Shown piece after piece: positions 8,519 through 15,934 of a stretch of DNA of 42,380 nucleotides (positions within the stretch are counted from its first letter, which is position 1; each line of letters begins with the position of its first letter). The stretch comes from Myxococcales bacterium. Its GTDB lineage: Bacteria > Myxococcota_A > Bradymonadia > UBA7976 > UBA1532. Below the pieces are notes generated by a model. It saw nothing but the letters and a program-made list of their open reading frames with translations. It was not told the origin of the DNA and ran no database searches. Location of the stretch: assembly GCA_020633555.1 (NCBI GenBank), contig JACKDL010000042.1, forward strand, positions 1-42,380, in the 5' to 3' direction. The translations under genes and the position numbers were made by a program.

Positions 8519-9219
8519 GGGCCCGCTGGCCGCGGTGGGCCGGGCCATGGCTCGTGGCCCTGCTGGCGCTGGGCTGCGGTGGCCCGGCCGCCCACGCCGG
8601 CCCACCGGAGGGCGCGGCCCAGGAGGCGCTGGCCGCCACGCAGGCCCTGCAGCGGCAGATGACGGCCATGGAGCGGCGCCTGGACGACCAGGCCCGCCGC
8701 CTGGCGGCCGTGGAGCGTCGGGCCGGGCTGGTGCCCCTGCGCCCCTCGGCGGTGGATCCCTGGCCGGGCGCCGACGCCATCAGCCTGCCCCGCACCCTGC
8801 GCCGGGTGGACGGCCCCGGGGCCAAGGCCCAGCGGGGCCGGCCCGAGCCGCAGGGGCCGTACGTGCTGGCCTTCTGGGCCACCTGGTGCAAGCCCTGCAC
8901 CAGCCCCGAGGAGCTGGACCGCCTGCGTTGGCTGCGCCGCGAGCTGCGCGCCGAGGGGCTGTCCCTGGTGAGCGTGGCCATCGACGGGCTGGAGAAGGTG
9001 CAGGGCGATCCCCGGGCCCGCACCTGGCTGTACCCCTTGTGGCAGGGCGACGACGCCCACGTGGACGCCCTGCCGCGAGCCTTCATCCAGGCCACGGGCA
9101 TGGGCCTGCCGCTGTTCGCGGTGGTCGATGGCCAGGGGCGGCTGCGCTACACCCGGGCCAAGGCGCTGGACGACGAGGCCGTGGCGGAGCTGGTCACGGC
9201 CGCCCGTAGCCTGGACTGA
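8515..9219 (+). CDS. Thioredoxin-fold lipoprotein (TlpA-like)
   Basis: 234 residues. The GTG at 8515 overlaps the upstream TGA (GTGA) and gives a lipoprotein signal RWAGPWLVALLALGC (Cys21). An in-frame upstream start at 8497 would bury this signal. Residues 35-70 form a short amphipathic coiled coil. The thioredoxin domain has AFWATWCKPC with a CxxC pair (Cys125, Cys128) and a later GLPLFAVVDGQGRL strand carrying the cis-Pro region. TlpA/ResA-type proteins reduce or shuffle periplasmic disulfides. The coupled OmpA-like lipoprotein is Cys-rich and could be a partner; that link is inference. Confidence 0.88.
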   Translation: MRARWPRWAGPWLVALLALGCGGPAAHAGPPEGAAQEALAATQALQRQMTAMERRLDDQARRLAAVERRAGLVPLRPSAVDPWPGADAISLPRTLRRVDGPGAKAQRGRPEPQGPYVLAFWATWCKPCTSPEELDRLRWLRRELRAEGLSLVSVAIDGLEKVQGDPRARTWLYPLWQGDDAHVDALPRAFIQATGMGLPLFAVVDGQGRLRYTRAKALDDEAVAELVTAARSLD

Positions 9220-9231
9220 CGCACGGCCGCC

Positions 9232-9249
9232 CAGCGCGGTGACGCGCTG
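9232..9249 (+). terminator. GC hairpin downstream of the thioredoxin-like gene
   Basis: CAGCGCG (9232-9238) and CGCGCTG (9243-9249) form a perfect 7-bp stem with a GTGA loop, 13 bases after the stop. No T-run follows. It may close the envelope operon and insulate the sigma-54-type promoter that follows. Confidence 0.35.
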
Positions 9250-9337
9250 CGTCGTGAACCTCTCAGGGCGCGAAGCCCGGTTCGCACGTGAACGTCGCCA
9301 ACCCTTTGAAAATAAGCGCATCTTCGCCAAGCCAGGC

Positions 9338-9353
9338 TGGCACGACGGCTGCA
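9338..9353 (+). promoter_or_regulatory. Sigma-54-type promoter upstream of the membrane-protein gene
   Basis: TGGCACG-ACGG-CTGCA matches the -24/-12 consensus TGGCACG-N4-TTGCW at every fixed position except one (C for the first T), with exact GG-to-GC spacing and a CAGGC lead-in that also fits. Transcription would start near 9365, 24 bases before the GTG at 9389. An A/T-richer patch at 9302-9320 lies just upstream, in unusual contrast to the rest of the window. Confidence 0.6.
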
Positions 9354-9388
9354 TTGGGCGGGGCCCCCACCGCACAAAGGAGACCCCC

Positions 9389-10090
9389 GTGCCGTACGCT
9401 CCCACCCTGGCCATCGCCACCGGCGCCTTCGAGGTCGCCGCCGGCCTCTGGATCCTGCGCGGGCCCGGCCGTAAGGCGATCACCCGGCCCGTGGGCGCGA
9501 TCCTGCTGTTGCTGGCGGGCTACCAGTGGCTCGAGGCCCTGCTTTGTCACCGGGGCGGTGATCTGTGGCTGGCCCGGCTGGCCTTCGCCGACATCACCTG
9601 GCTGCCCGCCGTGGGCGTGCTGCTGGTGGAGCGCCTGGGCCACGGTCGCACGCGCCTGGCGCCGCTGTTCCTGGCCACAGCCGCCGGGCTGACCGCCTGG
9701 ATCCTCACCGACCCCGGCTTCGTGCACTCGGCCGTGTGCAAGGTGGTCATCGCCACCTACGACACCGCCAGCCCGCTGTACCGGCTATACGGCGGCTACT
9801 ACCAGCTCGGGCTGTTCACCATGATGGCTGGCGCGGGCGTCTTCCTGGCTCGGCAGGAGGACGCCGTGGCGCGGGCCCACCTGGCCGACGTGCAGCTCGG
9901 GACCATGGCCTTCGTCTTCCCCGCCATGCTCACCGAGCTGGTGGTGGCGGGCACGGGGGGCTCTCAGCCCTCGCTGATGTGCCATTACGCCGCGCTGCTC
10001 GCCGTGGGCCTGACGCGGCTGGGGGCGCGGGAGCAGCGCGAGGCCACCGGCGAGAGCTGGTCGATTCTTGCCTGGGCACGGCGTTCTTGA
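9389..10090 (+). CDS. Polytopic inner-membrane protein of unknown function
   Basis: 233 residues. The GTG at 9389 sits behind an AAAGGAGA ribosome-binding site. Six or seven hydrophobic helices can be drawn, for example around residues 5-22, 34-52, 62-80, 88-106, 133-152, 166-190 and 195-212. Notable conserved-looking residues are YQWLEALLCH (His in or after the second helix), HSAVCKVV and LMCHYA, i.e. Cys and His at membrane faces, which could bind a metal or heme; that is speculation. No family is recognised. It is the only gene obviously controlled by the sigma-54-type promoter at 9338. Confidence 0.75.
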   Translation: MPYAPTLAIATGAFEVAAGLWILRGPGRKAITRPVGAILLLLAGYQWLEALLCHRGGDLWLARLAFADITWLPAVGVLLVERLGHGRTRLAPLFLATAAGLTAWILTDPGFVHSAVCKVVIATYDTASPLYRLYGGYYQLGLFTMMAGAGVFLARQEDAVARAHLADVQLGTMAFVFPAMLTELVVAGTGGSQPSLMCHYAALLAVGLTRLGAREQREATGESWSILAWARRS

Positions 10091-10148
10091 CGCGACGGCC
10101 CACACGGACGCCGGTAGCCTGCCGGATCACCCCCGTGGAGGTGTGTCC

Positions 10149-12590
10149 GTGTCCCGCCCCCTTGCCCTGCTGGCCCTGCTGACGGCGTGCGCCGGCCTTG
10201 GCTGCGAGTCGGCCAACCCCGGCGCCGATCCCGGGTCCCCCGACCTGGCGCTGGACGCTCGACCGACCGCCGACCGCGCGGTGGCCGACGCCCAACCCCC
10301 GCGAGACGCCCAGGTCGAGGACGCTCGAGCCCAGGACGCCCAGGCCCAGGACGCTGCGACGGACGCGCAGGCCACCGACGGCACCCTCCCTGACGCCCAG
10401 CCCCTGGACGCCGAGGTGCTCGCGGACGCCGAGGCGCCGGCGGACGCCCTGGTGCCTTTGGACGCCCTGGTGCCTTTGGACGCCGAAGTGCCTGTCGACG
10501 CGGACGTGCCGCCCGACGCCGAGGCGCCGCCCGACGCCGCCGTGCCCCCCGAGCGGCTGGTGATCAACGAGGTAATGGCCAGCAACCGCAGCACCATCGC
10601 CGACGAGACGGGCGCCTTCCCCGACTGGATCGAGCTGCACAACCCGGGCGACGCCCCGGTGGCCCTGGGCGGCTGGCTGATCACCGACGATCCCGCGGAT
10701 CCCGAGCGGCGCGTGCCCCTGCCCCCCGAGCTGGCCGTGCCTGCCGGCGGCTACCTGCTGCTGTGGGCCGACGATGACGTGGAGCAGGGCGTCGATCACC
10801 TGCCCTTCAAGCTGTCGGCCGACGGCGAGGCGGTGGGGCTCTACGGGCCCGACGGCGCGGGCGTGGACCTCGTGGACTTCGGCCCGCAGATCACCGATCG
10901 CAGCCTGGCCCGCATCCCCAACGGCGATGGGCCGTGGCGGGTGGTGGCGACCCCGACGCCCGCGGCCGCCAACCGCGACGGCGAAGGCCCGGCGGATCCG
11001 TCGAGCCTGGGGTTCCCGCCCGATCGGGTGCTGCAGGTGGCCATCGAGCTGCCGCGGGCCGACTACGACGCGCTGCGCGCCGAGAGCCGCGGCAACCTGA
11101 ACTTCTTCGGCGCCGACTGCCTGAGCGAGCCCTTCCCGTCGCCCTATACCTGGTACCAGGCCCGGGTGACGGTCGACGGCCAGCTCTTCGAGCAGGTGGG
11201 GATCCGCAAGAAGGGCTTCTTCGGCTCGGTCAGCGCCGATCGGCCGTCGTTCCGCATCGCCTTCGACCGCTTCGTGGCGGGCCAGCACTTCCACACCCTG
11301 GAGCGCATGGCCCTGAACAACGGCCGGCAGGACCCCTCGCGGCTGCGCACCTGCCTGGCCTACGACGTGTTCAGGGCCGCCGGCCTGCCCGCGCCGCGCT
11401 GCGCCTTCGCCCACGTCACCGTCAACGGGCAGGACCTGGGCGTGTACGCCCACGTGGAGTCCATCGACGACCCGTTCCTGCGCCAGCACTTCGGCGACAG
11501 CGCGGGCTACCTGTACGAGGGCACGCTCAGCGACTTCCGGCCCGAGTTCCAGGGCACGCTGGAGCAGAAGAACCACGCGGACACCCCCGACCGCGCCCTC
11601 ATCGAGGCCGTGGCGGCGGCGGCGCAGGTGGAGGACGCCGGGCTGCTGGAGGCCCTGGACGGCGCGCTGGACCTGGCGCAGTTCATCGACCTGTGGGCGG
11701 TCGAGGTGCTGCTGGGCCACTGGGACGGCTACGCAGGCAACACCAACAACTTCTGGATCTACGGCGCCCAGGACGGCCGGGCCCGCTTCGTGCCCTGGGG
11801 CCCCGACGCCACCTTCGCCCCCACCCGCCTGCTGTTCGAGGGCCGGGCGCCGCCGCGGTCGGTGCTGGCGCTGGGCGTGCTGACCTGGCGGCTGTACCGC
11901 CACCCCGAGGGGCAGCGGCGCTACGCGGCCGCCCTGCGCCGCCTGCTGGACACCGCCTGGGACGTGGACGCCCTGGTGGCCAAGGTGGACGCCTGGGCCA
12001 ACCTCATCGGGCCCCACGTCATGGCCTCGAACCGGCAGGGGCACCTGCAGGGGGTGGCCCAGATCCGCGGCTTCGTGCGCGAGCAGCCCGGGGCCATCCG
12101 CGCCGAGCTGGACGCCGGCCCGCCGGTGTGGGCCGCGGGCCTGCGGGCCAGCCTGTGCCGCGAGAGCGCGGGCACCCTGGACGCCACCTTCGAGACCACC
12201 TGGGGCACCTGGTACACGCCCAACGCCTTCCAGACCGGCTCGGGCACCTTCGACGGCGCCTTCGGCATGGTCGCCCTGAGCAGCAATGCGGCCGGCGCCG
12301 CCTCGGGGAACACCCTGGACGGCCGCGCGGCGCTGGTGATGCCGGCCCCGCTGGCCAACGGGCAGCAGGCCCAGCTCATCGTGCGCTTCCCGCTGGCCGA
12401 CATGGTGCCCGGCGAGCTGCCCCTGTGGGGCAACGCCGACTGCGTGGTGAACCTGGTGGATCCGCGCACCCAGCGGGCCACGCCGCTGGCCAACTGCCCC
12501 GAGGGCAGCCTGGTGTTCGAGGCCGCCGGCACCCAACCCGGGGCGCCGGTGCGTGGCACCTTCCACGCCGAGCTGTTCGCCCCGCGCTGA
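10149..12590 (+). CDS. Lipoprotein with lamin-tail domain and CotH kinase-like domain
   Basis: 813 residues. The GTG at 10149 lies 7 bases after GGAGG (10137-10141); the GTG at 10143 is too close to it. The lipobox is LLTAC (Cys14). A flexible Asp/Ala/Pro-rich stalk (about residues 25-135, VPLDAEVP-type repeats) precedes a lamin-tail domain (LVINEVMASN...FPDWIELHNPGD...ARIPNGDG, about 137-270) and a CotH domain (about 285-565). CotH proteins are atypical kinases in spore coats; here KKGFFG, LNNGRQDPSRLR, HWDGYAGNTNNFWIY and FVPWGPDATF are the family landmarks. A C-terminal region (about 670-813) looks beta-rich. Probably a surface-anchored protein of the large CotH/lamin-tail family in Myxococcota-like genomes; substrate unknown. 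Confidence 0.9.
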   Translation: MSRPLALLALLTACAGLGCESANPGADPGSPDLALDARPTADRAVADAQPPRDAQVEDARAQDAQAQDAATDAQATDGTLPDAQPLDAEVLADAEAPADALVPLDALVPLDAEVPVDADVPPDAEAPPDAAVPPERLVINEVMASNRSTIADETGAFPDWIELHNPGDAPVALGGWLITDDPADPERRVPLPPELAVPAGGYLLLWADDDVEQGVDHLPFKLSADGEAVGLYGPDGAGVDLVDFGPQITDRSLARIPNGDGPWRVVATPTPAAANRDGEGPADPSSLGFPPDRVLQVAIELPRADYDALRAESRGNLNFFGADCLSEPFPSPYTWYQARVTVDGQLFEQVGIRKKGFFGSVSADRPSFRIAFDRFVAGQHFHTLERMALNNGRQDPSRLRTCLAYDVFRAAGLPAPRCAFAHVTVNGQDLGVYAHVESIDDPFLRQHFGDSAGYLYEGTLSDFRPEFQGTLEQKNHADTPDRALIEAVAAAAQVEDAGLLEALDGALDLAQFIDLWAVEVLLGHWDGYAGNTNNFWIYGAQDGRARFVPWGPDATFAPTRLLFEGRAPPRSVLALGVLTWRLYRHPEGQRRYAAALRRLLDTAWDVDALVAKVDAWANLIGPHVMASNRQGHLQGVAQIRGFVREQPGAIRAELDAGPPVWAAGLRASLCRESAGTLDATFETTWGTWYTPNAFQTGSGTFDGAFGMVALSSNAAGAASGNTLDGRAALVMPAPLANGQQAQLIVRFPLADMVPGELPLWGNADCVVNLVDPRTQRATPLANCPEGSLVFEAAGTQPGAPVRGTFHAELFAPR
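10442..10477 (+). repeat. 18-bp perfect tandem duplication in the lipoprotein stalk
   Basis: Two identical 18-base units (10442-10459 and 10460-10477), each starting GGACGCCCTGG, encode a repeated DALVPL. They sit inside a longer degenerate GACGCC-rich tract (about 10290-10550) that codes for the Asp-Ala-Pro stalk. This is a site where stalk length could change by slippage. Confidence 0.8.
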
Positions 12591-12601
12591 CAGGGCAGCG
12601 G

Positions 12602-13489
12602 TCAGAACACCGCGCCCACGCCCAGGCTGGCGGTGGGGAACCAGCCGTCCACCACCCCCTCGTCCTCGTCGGTGGCCGTGAAGGCCGGCAGCATCACCTG
12701 CCCGAACAGATCCAGCCTGGCCCGGGCGGTGCGCAGCAGCTCCACGCCGACGCGCGGGCCCAGCGCGAAGCCGATGGCGCTGAAGCTCTTGGGCGCGCCG
12801 TCGATGGCCGACGGCCCCTCGAAGCGCTGCAGCTCCAGGCCCGCAAGCGTGCCCAGGTAGAAGGCCGTGTCGCCCTGACCGAAGTACCAGCGCACGCCCA
12901 CCTTCAGGCCGCCGTGCCCCGTCAGCGCCCGGCCGCGGGGCTCGTCGATGCGCAGACCCACCGCGAGCTGCGCCTCGATCTGCCAGTCGGCCACCTCGCG
13001 GCGTACGTGCAGGGCCAGGCCAGGCAGGCTCTCGATGCCCCCGTCGCCGTCCAGGGCCACGAGCTGGTAGGCCTCGAGCCCGAAGCCCGTGCGCCCCGAG
13101 CGCAGGGTGGCGAACTGGCGCCGCAGCCAGCTCTGCTGCCGCGGCCCGCGCAAGCGCACCGGATCGTTGTGCAGCAGCACCGCCAGGGTCTCCTCGACGG
13201 CGGCCGCCAGGTCGTCCCCCTCCACGCGCTCGCGGTGGGGCACCTGGGTGTTGATGCGCCCGGTGACGTAGCGCACGCCGGCCACCTCGATGAGCTCCAC
13301 GCGCAGGTAGCTCAGGCAGTTGCTCTCCACGGCCTTGTGGGTGCTGTGCCGGTCCAGCTCCACCGTCACCAGCTTCTTGAGCTGCTCGGCGTCCGCCACG
13401 TCGGTGCGCACCTGCACGCAGGTGTCCGTGGGCGAGGCCCAGCCCAGCGAGGGGGCCAACAGGGCCAGCAGGGCGAGTCCCCAGCGCAT
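12602..13489 (-). CDS. Secreted barrel-like protein, paralogue 2 of a tandem pair
   Basis: 295 residues, signal peptide MRWGLALLALLAPSLGWA, first mature residues SPTDTCVQV. An N-terminal domain of about 120 residues (with a Cys pair) is followed by a strand-rich part ending in a terminal Phe (GVGAVF), as expected for an outer-membrane barrel. The N-terminal domain matches the upstream neighbour: both have a Cys near the start, a second Cys followed by RVEL/RIEL, and a VTGRI / FARYTGH strand. Its ATG is 1 base past the neighbour's TGA with no independent ribosome-binding site, so it should be translated by coupling. Function unknown. Confidence 0.78.
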   Translation of the reverse strand: MRWGLALLALLAPSLGWASPTDTCVQVRTDVADAEQLKKLVTVELDRHSTHKAVESNCLSYLRVELIEVAGVRYVTGRINTQVPHRERVEGDDLAAAVEETLAVLLHNDPVRLRGPRQQSWLRRQFATLRSGRTGFGLEAYQLVALDGDGGIESLPGLALHVRREVADWQIEAQLAVGLRIDEPRGRALTGHGGLKVGVRWYFGQGDTAFYLGTLAGLELQRFEGPSAIDGAPKSFSAIGFALGPRVGVELLRTARARLDLFGQVMLPAFTATDEDEGVVDGWFPTASLGVGAVF

Positions 13490-13490
13490 G

Positions 13491-14573
13491 TCAGAACACC
13501 ATGCCCACCTGGAGCAGCCCGCCGGGCAGGTACGTGTCCACGCCGCCCGCGTCCACCTCGGTGTCGAGCTGGAAGGTCGGCACGTGCAGCTCGCCCTGCA
13601 GGTAGAAGTGCACCCGGCTGGTGCGCATGAACTCGTAGCCCACCACGAAGTCCAGGTTCAGGCCGCCGGTGTAGAACTCGTCCACGTCCCCGTTGCCGCG
13701 ATCGCCCTCGGGCTTGATCACCGAGAAGCCGCTGACCTCGAACATGGCGCCGCCGCCCAGGTACCACGAGGTCATGCCCACGGCGTCCAGGTAGCGCAGG
13801 AAGTGCAGGCCCGCCGCGCCGGCGTACTCGAAGTCCACGTGCCCGCCGGCGGGGTTGCGCCGCGGCGCCTCCTTGTTGGTGCCCAGCGCGCCGCGGGCGA
13901 ACACATCCAGCCCCCAGGCCTTGTACTTGCCGCGGTAGCCGATCTGCACCGACAGCGGCGTGAGGATGCGCCAGTCGTCGCTCACCTGCCCGCCGTCCAG
14001 GGTGGCGAGCTGCCCCGCCCGCACCTGGGTGCCCAGGCCCAGCGTGAAGTGCCCCTCGCCGCGGATGCGGCGCAGGTCGGTCTGGCTGTCGGCCCGCAGC
14101 ACGTTCTCGCGGTTGATCACCTGGGTGATCGCCCGGTCCCACAGCAGGGCGCGCACCAGCCGCTGGGCCAGCGGCGAGAACTCGTCCAGCAGCACCTCGT
14201 CCACCTTCTCTTCGCGGGCGTGGCCGGTGTAGCGGGCGAACACGGTCCAGCCCATGCGCAGCGGGTACAGCTCGATGCGGATCCGCTGAGCGCAGCCGGC
14301 GTCTACGGCCTCGAAGCCCACCTCGTGGGTGACCTCGTAGCGCACCAGCCGCTCCAGGTAGCGGGCCGGATCGATGGCGAAGGGGTCGCGGGTGTCCACG
14401 GGCACCGCCATGGGCTCGCCCGCCGCCTCGCCGGCGTTTTCGCCGGCCGTTGAATCTTCACCGGGCGACTGGGTCCACGAGCGCACTTCCACCTCGACGC
14501 AGACCGACGTGGCCGCGGACGCGACCTGGGGCAACAGCGACAGGAGCAGGGCGGCGACCAGACAGCGAGACAT
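13491..14573 (-). CDS. Secreted barrel-like protein, paralogue 1 of a tandem pair
   Basis: 360 residues. The start is the ATG at 14573 with a GGGGAGAG ribosome-binding site, giving the signal MSRCLVAALLLSLLPQVASAA. A start 14 codons upstream adds MQIVGAPTLKRGEP and overlaps the sigma-54-type promoter, so it is rejected. The N-terminal domain contains VCVEVEV and CAQRIRIEL, related to the following gene, with an acidic insertion (GEDSTAGENAGEAAGEP). The C-terminal part is strand-rich (GHFTLGLGTQV, WYLGGGAMFEV, FVVGYEFM) and ends QVGMVF. Probably an outer-membrane protein. First gene of the two-gene operon. Confidence 0.78.
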   Translation of the reverse strand: MSRCLVAALLLSLLPQVASAATSVCVEVEVRSWTQSPGEDSTAGENAGEAAGEPMAVPVDTRDPFAIDPARYLERLVRYEVTHEVGFEAVDAGCAQRIRIELYPLRMGWTVFARYTGHAREEKVDEVLLDEFSPLAQRLVRALLWDRAITQVINRENVLRADSQTDLRRIRGEGHFTLGLGTQVRAGQLATLDGGQVSDDWRILTPLSVQIGYRGKYKAWGLDVFARGALGTNKEAPRRNPAGGHVDFEYAGAAGLHFLRYLDAVGMTSWYLGGGAMFEVSGFSVIKPEGDRGNGDVDEFYTGGLNLDFVVGYEFMRTSRVHFYLQGELHVPTFQLDTEVDAGGVDTYLPGGLLQVGMVF

Positions 14574-14610
14574 CGGCTCTCCCCTCTTCAGTGTGGGCGC
14601 GCCGACAATC

Positions 14611-14626
14611 TGCACTCACCGTGCCA
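14611..14626 (-). promoter_or_regulatory. Sigma-54-type promoter of the paralogue pair
   Basis: Read on the minus strand this is TGGCACG-GTGA-GTGCA, again a one-mismatch copy of TGGCACG-N4-TTGCW with exact spacing. Transcription would begin near 14600, giving a leader of about 27 bases with a GGGGAGAG ribosome-binding site before the ATG at 14573. It is very close in sequence to the site at 9338. Confidence 0.55.
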
Positions 14627-14702
14627 GCGGACGATGGCTCCTTTTCGGGGGATCCGGGCGCCGATCGTGCGCTCAGGGCACGCTCGGTGTGCGTCCCATG
14701 CA

Positions 14703-15890
14703 CTACCCGCCGAAGATGGCCTGCAGATCCACGCCGGGGATGGCGTGGGCGTGCTCGGTGAGCAGAGCGCGCACCGCCTCGGTCAGGCCGCGCTCGATCT
14801 TGTCCTCGGCCAGCCCCGGCACCACCGTGGGCGCGGTGCCCGGGCTGCGGGCGGCGATGTTCAAGGCGGCTTCGCCGGGCACCCCCCGGCCGGCGAGCGC
14901 CGCCGCGCCGCCCAGCAGCCGCACGAAGGCCTCGAGCCCCGACATGCCCGCGGCGTCGCCCTCGAGGTTGAAGCGCTGCACGTCCACGGCGCCCCCGCGG
15001 TTGATCACCACCCGCTGGAGCTGAGCCGCGCGATCCTCGCCGGCCCGCACGTGGATGCCCTCGCTCTCGATGATCACCTGCTCGGGCGCCGCCGCCTGCA
15101 GCATGCCCTGCGTGCCCTGGGCGCCCTGCACCTGGGCCGCCGAGCCACCGCCCTGCACGGTCACCTTCACAGCGGCCCCCGGATCAACGCTCAGGCCCTC
15201 ATGCTCGTAGCCGCGCTCCAGGGTGAAGCGCGCGTGGGCGCGGAGTCGCTGCGCGTCCTCGGCCCCCGGCCCCTCGGCGTCGTCGGCCTTCTCGCCCACC
15301 GTGGGGCCCCGGCTGAAGTTGGCCCCCACCGCCCGCAGCGTCCCCAGCAGATCGGGGTCCTGGAAGGGGTCGTAGCCGGCCTGGGCCATGGCGGTGCCCT
15401 GCACGGCGTCTCGCAGCCGACCACCCAGCGCCTCTCGGGCGCGGTCGCTGTAGTCCAAGAACCCCCACGAGTCCGAGTCGGCGTACAGGTGCACCTGCGG
15501 GGTGCCCGACGCGAAGTCCCAGGCCAGGTGGGTCAGGTTCATGTCGGTGGCGGGCCATGTGGCGTTGATGTGCACGTGGGGGCTGAGGCCGAAGCTCAAG
15601 GCCCCCCGGCTGACCTCGGCGGTGACGCCCGTGGCGAACTCGGTGGACAGCGTGGCGCCGTCGCCCTCGTGCAGCACCAGCCCCTTGGGCAGCGTGAACC
15701 CGATCCCCACCCCGTCCAGGCGCACGCCCTCGGGGAGCTGGCCGTCCACCCCCGCCTTGCCCTCGGCCCCCCCGTTGATCTCGTCCGATTGGCCCCGCGC
15801 TGCGCCCCCCTGCGGATCCAGGCTGGGGGAGGCGGCCTCGGCGTGGCCCACCGGGCCCTTGTCGGGCGTCCGCTCGCTGTTGAACCCCAT
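14703..15890 (-). CDS. Hypothetical protein, no signal peptide
   Basis: 395 residues, not recognised. It starts with about 50 hydrophilic, low-complexity residues (MGFNSERTPDKGPVGHAEAA...), followed by a strand-rich body (VRLDGVGIGFTLPKGLVL, ALSFGLSPHVHINATWPATD, VHLYADSDSWGFLDYSD), a middle Gln/Gly/Ala linker (VQGGGSAAQVQGAQGTQG) and a C-terminal strand/helix region (VIIESEGIHVRAG, VQRFNLEGDAAGM). There is no membrane segment. The ATG follows GGGAGGCGCC. It lies 44 bases after the M23 gene and is probably cotranscribed with it, which would hint at an envelope-related or cytoplasmic helper role, unproven. Confidence 0.7.
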   Translation of the reverse strand: MGFNSERTPDKGPVGHAEAASPSLDPQGGAARGQSDEINGGAEGKAGVDGQLPEGVRLDGVGIGFTLPKGLVLHEGDGATLSTEFATGVTAEVSRGALSFGLSPHVHINATWPATDMNLTHLAWDFASGTPQVHLYADSDSWGFLDYSDRAREALGGRLRDAVQGTAMAQAGYDPFQDPDLLGTLRAVGANFSRGPTVGEKADDAEGPGAEDAQRLRAHARFTLERGYEHEGLSVDPGAAVKVTVQGGGSAAQVQGAQGTQGMLQAAAPEQVIIESEGIHVRAGEDRAAQLQRVVINRGGAVDVQRFNLEGDAAGMSGLEAFVRLLGGAAALAGRGVPGEAALNIAARSPGTAPTVVPGLAEDKIERGLTEAVRALLTEHAHAIPGVDLQAIFGG

Positions 15891-15934
15891 GGCGCCTCCC
15901 GCGGCGACGGATTGCCCCGGAGCCTACCAGACCT

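Noticed and set aside
12588..12604. Terminator between the CotH gene and the convergent barrel-like gene
   Set aside because: TGAC and GTCA arms of only 4 bp around a 9-base loop are expected by chance where two TGA stops face each other.
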